Positions 1-9,055 of a DNA stretch of 64,000 nucleotides are shown here, piece by piece. The position numbers were made by a program, and so were the translations under genes. Under the pieces are notes generated by a model. It saw only the letters and a list, made by a program, of their open reading frames with translations. It was not told the DNA's origin and did no database searches. Position 1 is the first letter of the stretch. Each line of letters starts with the position of its first letter. The stretch comes from JANQJA01 sp040880285 (GTDB taxonomy: Bacteria; Pseudomonadota; Gammaproteobacteria; Pseudomonadales; Azotimanducaceae), in contig JBBDIT010000077.1 in NCBI GenBank assembly GCA_040880285.1, forward strand, positions 1 through 64,000, given 5' to 3'.

Positions 1-166
1 CGTCACCACAGGTGATTGCGAGTCGGATCGGGTACACCTTCCCACAACGCTTGCGTCGAAGTCAGGGACCGGTTTTGGAAGGCCGGATACATAGGCAAGA
101 GCCAACATTTGCTTTAGAGTTATTGACCAGAAATTTGCCAATTTATTTAAGCCCAGGGAATTTGAT

Positions 167-1105
167 GTGAGTGAAGTTGAGAAGCCCGCCTGGTTTGATC
201 GTGCCATAAATGCACAGGCGGAGGCAGGCGATGTCGTTGTTGAAGGCTGCAGGATTCACTATGCGGTTTGGGGTGACAAGGGTAAACCGGGCATGGTCCT
301 TGTCCATGGTAGTAATGCGCATCTGGAGTGGTGGCGATTTGTCGCTCCATACCTGGCTGACCAGTTCCGTGTTGCGGCGCTGGACCTTTCCGGTAACGGC
401 GATAGTGAGTGGCGCGAGAAATACAGTGGGGATGTGTTTGCGCGCGAGGTCATGGCGGTTTGTGATGCTGCAGAACTCGATGATCAACCCATTGTTTGCG
501 CCCACAGCTTCGGTGGCTTTGTCGCACTTGAGACCGGCCATTACTTCGGTGAACAGCTTGGTGGCATTATTTTTGCGGATTTTACCGTCAGTCCACCTGA
601 ACAGTATGTGGAGTGGGGACTGGAGTTTGAAAAGCGAGGAAATGAGCCGGCGAGACCCACCCGTGTTTATGATGACTTTGATACTGCGCTTGGCCGCTTT
701 CGTCTGGTGCCATCGCAACCTTGCCAGCACCCTTACATTATCGACTACCTGGGGAGAAAGTCACTGCGCAAGGTCGAAGGAGGCTGGACCTGGAAGTTCG
801 ATCCGTCGCTGTTTGACCACCTTGAAATGGGCAAGGCACAAAGGGATAAGTTTGTCGGTCTGGCGTGTCGATCCGCCGTTATTCTGGGTGAACACAGCGA
901 AGATGGCGGCGCCCAGAGCGCTGATTACCTGAATGAGATATCCGGCGGTATCCTGCCTATTTTTACGATCCCGGAAACCTATCATCACTTCATGTTCGAT
1001 GAACCCATGGCGACAGTTACGGCGATCAAGGGTATTGCGCTGGCGTGGCGCCAGGCAGACTACCAGGATGAGTTGCAAGAGCGGTATAACGCGCTGCTGG
1101 CCTAG
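167..1105 (+). CDS. alpha/beta hydrolase
   Basis: A 312-residue alpha/beta-hydrolase-fold protein with no signal peptide, so probably cytoplasmic. The oxyanion HGSN lies at 47-50, the nucleophile elbow HSFGG at 113-117 (Ser114), a possible acid in GEHSED near 246, and a late His at 273-274 (YHHFMFDEP). The order Ser-Asp-His is that of the family. The start is GTG at 167; an ATG two bases earlier runs straight into a stop. The 3' end overlaps the convergent MFS gene by 4 bp, so no terminator separates them. The substrate cannot be told: esterase, lactonase and C-C hydrolase members share these motifs. Confidence 0.85.
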   Translation: MSEVEKPAWFDRAINAQAEAGDVVVEGCRIHYAVWGDKGKPGMVLVHGSNAHLEWWRFVAPYLADQFRVAALDLSGNGDSEWREKYSGDVFAREVMAVCDAAELDDQPIVCAHSFGGFVALETGHYFGEQLGGIIFADFTVSPPEQYVEWGLEFEKRGNEPARPTRVYDDFDTALGRFRLVPSQPCQHPYIIDYLGRKSLRKVEGGWTWKFDPSLFDHLEMGKAQRDKFVGLACRSAVILGEHSEDGGAQSADYLNEISGGILPIFTIPETYHHFMFDEPMATVTAIKGIALAWRQADYQDELQERYNALLA

Positions 1106-2520
1106 CCAGCTGCCCTGGCTTCATCAATCTTGCGTCTGGCAAGGGCGTCCCTGATCTCGGTATGTTCGGCTTCATTGAAATTGAAACGAAGGAAGAGCAG
1201 GGCGCCAATGATGTAACAACCAGCCGGTAACAAGGCAAAGGTTGCCCGCATCGCGAACTGAACCGTTTCGGACTGCGCAACATTGGGTTCGAAACCGGAG
1301 ACCTGCAATATGAATCCGGTTGCCAGTGCCGTCAGCGAGGCTGCGCCTTTCCTGACGAAGTTCCACGCTGCATAGTACACCCCTTCTTTTCGCTCGTTAC
1401 TCAAATACTCGTCATAGTCGATGATGTCTGCTTTGATAGACGGCGCGATGACGGCACCACAACCGGCGGCAAATCCGAGTAGGAACGACAGCGTCCAGAT
1501 GAGCGGCGGATTGTTCAGTGCAAAAAAGTAACCGATAAACACCGCAGCGTTCAGCCACATGGCAAAGGCCCACAGCCGTTTCTTGCCGAACCGCCTGGAC
1601 AGGCGAATCCACAAGGGTGTAAAGGCAAATTGGGGAATCGTATACATCAAAAGAATCGGTACCAGCATCCCGCTCATGCCGACGATCACATAGTCCAACA
1701 GGTAAGGTACAAGTAATCCCACGCTTGCCGCACCGAAAGTCTCGATCGCGTATACGGTCAGCAATAGCCGTGCATGTGGGTTTCTCACGACATCCCAAAC
1801 GGCACCGGTTGCTGAAGCGCCGCCGCGGCCCTGGTAGTCAATCCGTTCCGGCAATTTTTTGGTGGACCAGATGACGATAAGGATGACGCAACATCCGGCG
1901 AAGGTAGAGATAAAAAACGCATAGCCGCGTTTGTCTTCGGCGATGTCCATAAAATACAGTGCAACCAGCCCCAATATGGAACCGATCGCTCCAATGACAT
2001 GGCTGTAGCCATAGAGTCTTGTGCGCTCGTGATAATTTGGCGTCAATTCAACGCCAATGGCACCGTGAGGGACGAAAAAAGCGGTACTGGCAGTTTCATA
2101 GACTAAAAGGGCAAATCCCATCCATGCCACGAGGGCAATACCCTGCAGTACCGGTGGTGGTGACCACAACATAATCAGGCCCATGCCCATGGGGATGGCG
2201 GCGTAGAACATCCAGGCCCGTCGCCTGCCAAAACGGGAACGGGTGCGATCAGAGAGATAGCCCGCCATCGGGTCAGAAATCGCGTCCCATAAACGTGATG
2301 CAGCGATAAGCGATCCGATTGCTGCCGGGGCAATCAAAAGGACATCAGTTGAAAACTTCATGAAGTAGGTGGCAAACAGTGCACCCATAATGCCGAAGGC
2401 GATTCGGGGCATCGAATAGGTCCAGATCACACCCTGGGATAGTTTCTCCGCGCCGGCAACCCCGATTGCCGCATCTGAGGTGCTTGGAACTCCGCTTGAC
2501 TCTACCTTCTCGATGTTCAC
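1102..2520 (-). CDS. MFS transporter, GPH/MFS_2 (sugar:cation symporter-like) family
   Basis: A 472-residue inner-membrane transporter with about 12 hydrophobic segments. The hallmark of the glycoside-pentoside-hexuronide:cation symporters is present: RLWDAISDPMAG at 76-87 followed by the cytoplasmic loop DRTRSRFGRR at 91-100. Known members carry sugars or glycosides with Na+ or H+, but many marine relatives have no known substrate, and nothing nearby is a glycosidase. The start is GTG at 2520, inside a GTGA overlap with the stop of the upstream MarC gene, so the two are probably translationally coupled. Confidence 0.85.
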   Translation of the reverse strand: MNIEKVESSGVPSTSDAAIGVAGAEKLSQGVIWTYSMPRIAFGIMGALFATYFMKFSTDVLLIAPAAIGSLIAASRLWDAISDPMAGYLSDRTRSRFGRRRAWMFYAAIPMGMGLIMLWSPPPVLQGIALVAWMGFALLVYETASTAFFVPHGAIGVELTPNYHERTRLYGYSHVIGAIGSILGLVALYFMDIAEDKRGYAFFISTFAGCCVILIVIWSTKKLPERIDYQGRGGASATGAVWDVVRNPHARLLLTVYAIETFGAASVGLLVPYLLDYVIVGMSGMLVPILLMYTIPQFAFTPLWIRLSRRFGKKRLWAFAMWLNAAVFIGYFFALNNPPLIWTLSFLLGFAAGCGAVIAPSIKADIIDYDEYLSNERKEGVYYAAWNFVRKGAASLTALATGFILQVSGFEPNVAQSETVQFAMRATFALLPAGCYIIGALLFLRFNFNEAEHTEIRDALARRKIDEARAAG

Positions 2521-3104
2521 GAAGTCAGTTCCATCGATCGCACTGCATCCAACATCATTTCAACCGACATCATCACCAGCAACATACCCATCAGTCGCTC
2601 CATCGCCGTCAAACCTCTGCTTCCCAAAATTCGATGCAAAGGAGTCGACGCCAGCAAGATGGCTGCCGTGGCGAGCCAGGCGACGGTGATTGCAATAAAT
2701 AGTGGCAGCAACGGTTCGGTTGTCGCCATTAGCATCAGGACCGCCATAATCGATGGTCCCGCAACTGCGGGAATCGCCAGCGGCACAATCAGTGGTTCGC
2801 CGCCATGGTGATCACCGCCCAGGATGCCCTGGGGCGACGGGAAGATCATGCGAAGTGCAATTAAAAACAGGATGACGCCCCCTGAGATCGCAATGGCTTC
2901 CTGGGAAAGACCGAGGAATTCAAGAATGTACCGACCCGCAAAGAGGTATACCAGGAGCGCAACATAGGCGATAGTGACTTCCCTTAGCGTGATCGCAAAG
3001 TGGCGTGCCGGATTCACATCCTTTAAGACTGCCAAAAACAAGGGCACGTTTCCTAAAGGGTCCATAATCAGGAAAAATACCAGGGTTGCGCTGACAATCT
3101 CCAA
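2517..3104 (-). CDS. MarC family integral membrane protein
   Basis: A MarC/UPF0056 membrane protein of about 195 residues. It has six hydrophobic segments and the family signature MDPLGNVPLF near the N-terminus. The frame stays open upstream to 3344, but that extension is hydrophilic and unlike the family. I prefer a TTG start at 3104, which has GGAG 8 bases upstream and gives a family-sized protein. The function is unsettled: MarC was once linked to multiple antibiotic resistance, but that link was later withdrawn. It is the first gene of a two-gene operon with the MFS transporter (4 bp overlap). Confidence 0.82.
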   Translation of the reverse strand: MEIVSATLVFFLIMDPLGNVPLFLAVLKDVNPARHFAITLREVTIAYVALLVYLFAGRYILEFLGLSQEAIAISGGVILFLIALRMIFPSPQGILGGDHHGGEPLIVPLAIPAVAGPSIMAVLMLMATTEPLLPLFIAITVAWLATAAILLASTPLHRILGSRGLTAMERLMGMLLVMMSVEMMLDAVRSMELTS

Positions 3105-3560
3105 ATGTACCGCTCCGTCTTTGTCCGGACCTGTGCCGGGTCTTGTATCCGTGTCTATGGTAGCCCATTTCAAAGGGGCATTGCTTGCCCGGTGACTACC
3201 GGTTTGTCGGCTCTTAACCGGCTTCAGCCATGTCCAGTCGCTGGTGTCGCAGCGGGGTTCCAGATCATCCTGGAATCCGCAAAATGATTCCCACTTTACT
3301 GTACCAACGGCTGTAACTGTAGATTTGATGGGACTTGTACGCATTTGGACTTGAAAAATTATTTCGATCCACCTAAGCTGGGCGACCGTAAAAGATCACG
3401 TAATCATCGCGTGAACGGATCAAGAGGGCCCTAAAACAGGTGCCCTGCCATGCCTTCCTCAGGCGTCCGGTTCGGGTGAGAAGACAATAAGAAAACAGCC
3501 AAGGATTGATACGGTTGATATTGTGTATCGACTGATGTTGTCGGACCTGAGGAGATTCCA
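3105..3560. other. divergent intergenic region
   Basis: About 455 bp between the divergent MarC and RND genes. It presumably holds promoters for both operons. No convincing gene is seen; frames open here are hydrophilic tails of neighbouring shadows. Before the RND adaptor, between about 3507 and 3532, an interrupted inverted repeat has arms GATAC and GTATC. This may be an operator, but with 5 bp arms the support is weak. No regulator gene is next to the pump. Confidence 0.3.
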
Positions 3561-4603
3561 TTGACTGATAGAATGCTGATCGCTGGCCTTTTCGCTATCG
3601 GCATCACTGTGTGGCTGATTTCCGGTGAATTTGGCACTGATACGCTGGTGGCTGAAGAAGCCACGATAAAATCACGCAAAGCGGAAATTGCGCTCGTCCG
3701 TGGTATCGAAAGTGTGGCGGATACGCGCAAGCTATTTCTTGAGGTGCGTGGCCAGACCCGGGCTAATCGCATGGTCCAGTTGCGGACGGAGGTTGCGGGC
3801 AGAATTGAAGAGATTCCCGGAGAGAAAGGTACACACGTCAAGGAAGGTGATGTGTTGTGTCGTATCGCAATTGATACCAGGCAAACGGAACTTGATGAAG
3901 CGCGAGCGGACTTGAAGAGCGCGCAATTGGAATATGATGGCGTACTGGATTTACAGGACCGGGGCCTCCAGTCAGAAATCAATGTCGCCAGGGCAAAGGC
4001 GGCACTTGAGAGCAGTCGCGCTCAAGCCAAGCGGGCTGAGCTGGCACTATTGAAAACCCGCATTGTGGCGCCATTCAACGGTGTGGTTGACTCCCAACCA
4101 GTTGAGGTGGGTGACTTTCTTGGTATCGGGCAGGTCTGCGTTACGTTGATGGAAATTGACCCGATGCTTGTCGTCGGCCAGGTAGCAGAAAAGCGCATTG
4201 GCCAGGTTCAACTGGAAGATGAAGCTGAAGTGACATTGATCACTGGAGCCAAATTGACGGGCAGGGTTACTTTCATTGGCCGTGTCCCGGATGCAACCAC
4301 AAGAACCTACCCGGTTGAAGTCACGGTCGATGAACCCGGCGACATGATTCGTGCGGGGCTGACGGCCCAGATGAAGGTACCGGTCGGGACGGAACGCGCT
4401 CACCTGATCTCGCCTGCCTCGCTGGTGCTGAATGATGCGGGTGTTATCGGTGTTCGCATTGTCGATGCAGAAAACACCGTCAGGTTTATGCCCGTCAAGA
4501 TCGTCAGTGAGGGTGTCAATGGCGTATGGGTCAACGGCTTGCCTGAACGTGTCCGGTTGATCACGGTAGGACAAGAAGAGGTATTTGACGGGCAGGTGGT
4601 CAG
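3561..4603 (+). CDS. RND efflux periplasmic adaptor (membrane fusion protein), 3' end in gap
   Basis: About 347 visible residues of an HlyD/AcrA-type adaptor, which links an inner-membrane RND pump to an outer-membrane channel. An N-terminal membrane anchor spans about residues 6-22. Next come half of the lipoyl domain (VAGRIEEI), an alpha-hairpin rich in Ala, Arg and Glu, the second lipoyl half (TRIVAPFNGVV), and beta-barrel and membrane-proximal domains. The ATG at 3561 follows GAGGAG. The coding sequence runs into 100 N at 4604, so the stop codon is not seen. The permease after the gap happens to be in the same frame, which creates a false 1378-residue fusion. Confidence 0.88.
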
Positions 4604-4703
4604 NNNNNNNNNNNNNNNNNNNNNNNNNNNNNNNNNNNNNNNNNNNNNNNNNNNNNNNNNNNNNNNNNNNNNNNNNNNNNNNNNNNNNNNNNNNNNNNNN
4701 NNN
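4604..4703. other. assembly gap (100 N) between RND adaptor and permease
   Basis: Exactly 100 N, the conventional placeholder for a gap of unknown length. The flanks share no sequence, so unlike the gap at 45644 this one probably hides real bases. Missing are the adaptor's last residues and stop, and the permease's start, first membrane helix and first part of the porter domain, roughly 50-60 residues judging from the family. Confidence 0.9.
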
Positions 4704-7697
4704 CTGTTAGCTCGCCCGGTTGAACTTGAAGTCAAAACCATTGAGGGCGTGGAAGAAATTAATTCCTATTCCGGCGAAGGTTCGGCGACAATTGTCGTGG
4801 AGTTTGACTATGACCTTGACCCGGGGGATGTGCTGGTCGATGTCAGGGAGGCGGTAGACCGGGCCAGAGTCAAGATTCCAGATTCTGCGGAAGAACCTGT
4901 CATCCAGGAAGTCTCGGCAGCTGAATTTCCCATTGTTACCATAACGCTCGGCGGTGAAGGCGTACCGGACAGGGTCCTGTACCGTCTGGCCCGTGATCTC
5001 AAGGATGAATTGGAAGGAATCCCGGATATTCTCGAAGCTAATGTCAACGGTGATCGGGAAGAATTACTGGAAGCGATCGTCGACCCGATACAACTTGAAT
5101 CCTACGGCATTACCAACGAGGAACTGATCAGCGCGGTAGCGCGCAATAATCGTTTGATTGCAGCGGGTGCTGTGGATACGGGAAAGGGCAGTTTCGCAGT
5201 CAAGATTCCCAGCATCATTGAAGATGCCAGCGACGTGTTGTCGATACCAATCAAGGCGACCAGCGACGGTGTGGTGACGTTGGAGGATGTGACCACGATT
5301 CGTCGCACCTTCAAGGACGCGCAGAATTACACGCGGGCCAATGGTGCACCAGCGGTTGCCGTCGAGGTGTCCAAGCGCAAGGGTGTCTCGGTGGTACAGG
5401 CGGTGGACCAGGTCAAGGCGGTGGTTGAAGCCAGCAAAGCCCACTATCCTTCGAACGTGGTGGTGGGTTATATGGCTGACCAGGCGCCGGAGACTACCGA
5501 ACAAATTGATACGCTCCAGGGCAATATATCTACCGCAATGTTCCTGGTATTGACAGTAGTCGTTGCCGCCGTCGGCCTCAGGTCCGGGCTATTGGTCGCA
5601 CTCGGTATTCCTTTCTCGTTCCTGTTTGGATTTATCATCATCAATTACCTGGGCTACACCTATAACTTTATGGTGATGTTCGGGATGCTTCTCGGGCTTG
5701 GTATGCTGATTGATGGTGCGATAGTAGTCGTGGAGCTGGCTGATCGCAGAATGACCGAAGGCGTGTCTCCCCGGGAAGCCTACATTTATTCCATACGGCG
5801 TATGTTCTGGCCGGTGGTTGCTGCAACTGGCACAACCCTCGCAGCATTCTTGCCACTGATGTTCTGGCCGGGAGTAACCGGCGGGTTCATGAAGTACTTG
5901 CCGGTCACCGTTTTCTCCGTTTTGGCGGGCTCATTGTTATACGCGTTATTGTTTGCTCCAGTGCTGGGTGCCATGATTTCACGGCAGAGGGAAAAGTCCA
6001 TAAATGCAACGACGACCCTGGTAGATGAGGGCCGGTTTAGCGAGCTACGCGGCATTATACGACTTTATGCCAACGTGCTGAAGTTTACGACCCGGCATCC
6101 TATCCTCGTCGTTGGTCTTGCTCTCGTATGTCTGTACTCCATCGTAAGGCTTTATGGAGTTGCTGGAAACGGTATGCAGTTTTTCACCGAAGTTGACCCT
6201 TCATTTACTAACGTGACGGTGAATGCAAAGGGAAACTTTTCAGCAGCAGAACTTCGCAACATTGTAACGGACGTTGAGACCCGAATTCTGGAAGTGGGCC
6301 AGATCGAGTCGATCTATACACGCTCCGGTGAGGGAGGCATCAGCTTTAGTGGTGGCGGCGGATCGACTGCCGACCGTATTGGTAGCATGTTTATCCAGTT
6401 GTCTGATCGACGTATCCGGGAAGCGGATGGATTTGAAGTACAAGAAGCTTATCGGCGTGCCACCAAAGATGTACCCGGTGTTCGTGTCGACGTACAGGAG
6501 CAGGAAATGGGGCCGCCGGTCGGCAAGGATATCCAGATCCAACTGATTGGTACGGATCTGAACCTGCTGGCCCAGGAAACTCGCAAAGTACGCGATCACC
6601 TGCTTGCGATGGATGGTCTGGTGGGGGTCGACGACACTTCTCCGGTCCCGGGAATCGAGTGGGAAATCGAGGTTGACCGGGCCAAGGCAGCGATGCTTGG
6701 AGCGGATGTTGCAAGCGTCGGTGCCGCAATCCAGTTGGTTACCAATGGAGTTCTGGTGGGACGTTATCGTCCTGACGACGTGGACGATGAGGTGGATATT
6801 CGGGTCCGGTATTCCGAGGAATATCGCGCCATCACACAATTGGATGAGCTCAGAGTGACAACGCGTGAGGGCCAGGTACCTATCAGCAGTTTTGTGGAGC
6901 GTACGGCCAAGCCCAAGGTCAGTACGATATTTCGCCAGAATGGCAATCGCATCATGTATGTCCGCGCCAATACGATTCCGGGTGTGTTGGCCGATGATAA
7001 AGTAAAAGAAATCCAGCAGTGGCTTGATCGCGATGCGCAACTTGATCCGTCTGTCGAAGTTGTTTTCCGGGGAGCCAACGAAGAGCAAAACGACTCAATG
7101 ACATTTATCGGAACCGCATTTTTACTCGCGCTTGCAATGATGGGTATTCTGCTTATCACTCAATTCAACAGTTTTTACCAGGCGCTATTGATTCTCTCGG
7201 CCGTCATCATGTCGACAATCGGAGTCCTGCTTGGGCTTGTGATCCTCGGTCAACCGTTCAGCGCGATTATGACGGGCGTCGGGATCGTTGCACTGGCCGG
7301 CATTATTGTGAACAACAATATCGTGCTTATTGATACCTTTAATTACCTGCGTCGTGAAAATCCCGGTTGGGGATTGGAGCGAGTGATTATACAGACTGGC
7401 TGCCAGCGGCTTCGACCCGTATTCCTGACCACTTTTACTACAGGTTTTGGTTTGTTACCCATGGCAAGCGGGGTGTCGATCGACTTGATCGCCCGGGAAG
7501 TTGAAGTCGGTGGTCCGGTTGCCTCGTTCTGGGTGCAACTGGCATCTGCCATCGTATCGGGCCTGACATTTGCCACTGTATTGACGTTAATTGTGACGCC
7601 GGCACTGCTCATGCTGCCGCAAGCATTGAGAGACCAATTCAGTAGTTTGCGTGAACAGGTCAGCCGGATTTCCAGTCGGGCGCAATCAGAGTCATAG
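4704..7697 (+). CDS. RND efflux permease, 5' end in gap
   Basis: About 997 visible residues of an RND family inner-membrane pump, which is driven by protons and exports drugs, dyes or metabolites through the partner adaptor. The visible start (LLARPVELEV) corresponds to about residue 55 of a full pump, so the first helix and start codon are lost in the gap. Two membrane bundles are separated by two large periplasmic loops. The second to sixth helices include GMLIDGAIVVVE, with the conserved proton-relay Asp. The C-terminal half has GIVALAGIIVNNNIVLID. This is the AcrB/HAE relative common in marine Gammaproteobacteria rather than the CusA metal type. No outer-membrane channel gene is adjacent. 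Confidence 0.88.
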   Translation: MLARPVELEVKTIEGVEEINSYSGEGSATIVVEFDYDLDPGDVLVDVREAVDRARVKIPDSAEEPVIQEVSAAEFPIVTITLGGEGVPDRVLYRLARDLKDELEGIPDILEANVNGDREELLEAIVDPIQLESYGITNEELISAVARNNRLIAAGAVDTGKGSFAVKIPSIIEDASDVLSIPIKATSDGVVTLEDVTTIRRTFKDAQNYTRANGAPAVAVEVSKRKGVSVVQAVDQVKAVVEASKAHYPSNVVVGYMADQAPETTEQIDTLQGNISTAMFLVLTVVVAAVGLRSGLLVALGIPFSFLFGFIIINYLGYTYNFMVMFGMLLGLGMLIDGAIVVVELADRRMTEGVSPREAYIYSIRRMFWPVVAATGTTLAAFLPLMFWPGVTGGFMKYLPVTVFSVLAGSLLYALLFAPVLGAMISRQREKSINATTTLVDEGRFSELRGIIRLYANVLKFTTRHPILVVGLALVCLYSIVRLYGVAGNGMQFFTEVDPSFTNVTVNAKGNFSAAELRNIVTDVETRILEVGQIESIYTRSGEGGISFSGGGGSTADRIGSMFIQLSDRRIREADGFEVQEAYRRATKDVPGVRVDVQEQEMGPPVGKDIQIQLIGTDLNLLAQETRKVRDHLLAMDGLVGVDDTSPVPGIEWEIEVDRAKAAMLGADVASVGAAIQLVTNGVLVGRYRPDDVDDEVDIRVRYSEEYRAITQLDELRVTTREGQVPISSFVERTAKPKVSTIFRQNGNRIMYVRANTIPGVLADDKVKEIQQWLDRDAQLDPSVEVVFRGANEEQNDSMTFIGTAFLLALAMMGILLITQFNSFYQALLILSAVIMSTIGVLLGLVILGQPFSAIMTGVGIVALAGIIVNNNIVLIDTFNYLRRENPGWGLERVIIQTGCQRLRPVFLTTFTTGFGLLPMASGVSIDLIAREVEVGGPVASFWVQLASAIVSGLTFATVLTLIVTPALLMLPQALRDQFSSLREQVSRISSRAQSES

Positions 7698-7733
7698 ACC
7701 TGCGACTTAATTGTCCCCGGTGCTCCGAGCGCT

Positions 7734-8918
7734 TCAGTCCGGTAAACCCAGTACTCTTTTGGCGATGATATTACGCTGGATTTCGCTGGTCCCGCCATAA
7801 ATCGATACAGCGCGAGTGGTCAACCAGTTGGTATTCGCCTCAATTTCCTTGTCGGTAAATTCCGGGCCCTCCCAGCCTGCACCACGGATACCCATGGCTG
7901 CCTGTTCAACTTCAGCCTGTTCTTTCGTGAACTCCGCTCCCTTGACCTTCAGAATTGAAGTTGCCGTCGTCGGCGCGCTGGCCTCGGTTTCTGCGATCAC
8001 TCGACGTTGGGTCAACTTGTAGGCTCGATTGTTCATTTCCAGGTTGAGCAGGCGCGTGCGAAAGGCTGTGTCGGCGATCTTGCCAGCCTTTTCGCCGATA
8101 TAGGTTTTTGCAATCTGCGGTAACGAGGTGGCTTTGGTTTCCACCTGTTGGCCACTGGTATTTACCCCGCCATGGACTGAGCGTTCATATTGCAACAGGC
8201 GTTTGCCGACGCTCCAGCCTCCATTGACAGGACCAATCAGGTCGTCCTTGTCAGCAACTGCATCCTCGAAGAAGGTTTCACAAAAGGGTGAGGCGCCACT
8301 GACTAATCGAATCGGACGGACCCGCACGCCCGGCTGGTCCATATTGACCAATACCAGGCTGATGCCCTCATGTTTGGGTTTGTCCCGGTCGGTCCGGACC
8401 AGGCAAAAAATCCAGTCGCCATGGCGACCATCTGACGTCCAGGTCTTCATGCCGTTCAAGCGATAGACGTCGCCCTCATCGACGCAACGCATCTGTACAT
8501 TTGCAAGGTCGCTTCCGGCGGCAGGCTCACTGTAACCCATACACCATCCACCGTCGCCACGGGCGAAGCGCGGTAACCACTTTCTTTTCTGGTGCTCAGT
8601 ACCGAATTCCAGCACGGTGGGCCCAATATAGTTAACGCCGCGCCCGGTAAGCGGTGGGCGCGCACCAATCCGGCGTAATTCTTCCCCCAGTACCATGTAC
8701 TCGGCCTTGGAAAGACCAGCCCCACCGTATTCCCTGGGCCAGGTAGGTACGGTCCAACCCTTGTCCGCCATGACCTCAAGCCACAGACGTGTATCGTCAT
8801 CCAGTTCAATCTTGCTGCTGCCCCAGGGAATAAATCCCGGTTTTCGGATCGATGCGGGGCAGTTCGCCTCGAGCCACTCCCTGGTCTCAAGTCGGAATTC
8901 CTGTAGAGCATCATTCAT
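7734..8918 (-). CDS. acyl-CoA dehydrogenase family protein
   Basis: A 394-residue FAD-dependent acyl-CoA dehydrogenase. Members introduce an alpha,beta double bond into acyl-CoA thioesters and pass electrons to ETF. The FAD/substrate signature MGYSEPAAGSDL lies in the middle domain and the C-terminal YGGTSEIQRNIIAKRVLGLP closes the protein. The ATG at 8918 (MNDALQEF) gives the usual length; the frame is open to 8999 but the extra 27 residues look untranslated. It resembles the large environmental group with a long C-terminal helical domain, for which substrates include branched, steroid side-chain and aromatic acyl-CoAs. I could not place the catalytic Glu with certainty. Confidence 0.88.
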   Translation of the reverse strand: MNDALQEFRLETREWLEANCPASIRKPGFIPWGSSKIELDDDTRLWLEVMADKGWTVPTWPREYGGAGLSKAEYMVLGEELRRIGARPPLTGRGVNYIGPTVLEFGTEHQKRKWLPRFARGDGGWCMGYSEPAAGSDLANVQMRCVDEGDVYRLNGMKTWTSDGRHGDWIFCLVRTDRDKPKHEGISLVLVNMDQPGVRVRPIRLVSGASPFCETFFEDAVADKDDLIGPVNGGWSVGKRLLQYERSVHGGVNTSGQQVETKATSLPQIAKTYIGEKAGKIADTAFRTRLLNLEMNNRAYKLTQRRVIAETEASAPTTATSILKVKGAEFTKEQAEVEQAAMGIRGAGWEGPEFTDKEIEANTNWLTTRAVSIYGGTSEIQRNIIAKRVLGLPD

Positions 8919-9055
8919 TGTGGTCAACTTCGATGGGATATTTATCCCAATCGTATCCTGTTCGAGGTTGCCATTAAAGTAAGCCGAACCAGCTTTCAAG
9001 TCGAGGCCAAGTCACCTAAGCTTAGGCCACGGGCAGTATCACAAGGAGAAATTCG

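Noticed and set aside
1..166. An open frame in phase 3 from the window start to 170
   Set aside because: Could be the end of a gene outside the window, but the 55 codons show no motif and no typical C-terminus.
143..730. A 195-codon minus-strand frame at the window start
   Set aside because: Overlaps the alpha/beta hydrolase whose catalytic motifs are complete; no ribosome site.
2517..3344. A 275-codon version of the MarC protein
   Set aside because: The first 80 residues are hydrophilic and not part of the family; a TTG with GGAG at 3104 gives the right length.
6240..7088. A 282-codon minus-strand frame inside the RND permease
   Set aside because: Antisense shadow of a conserved pump; His- and Asp-rich composition reflects the codons of the sense strand.
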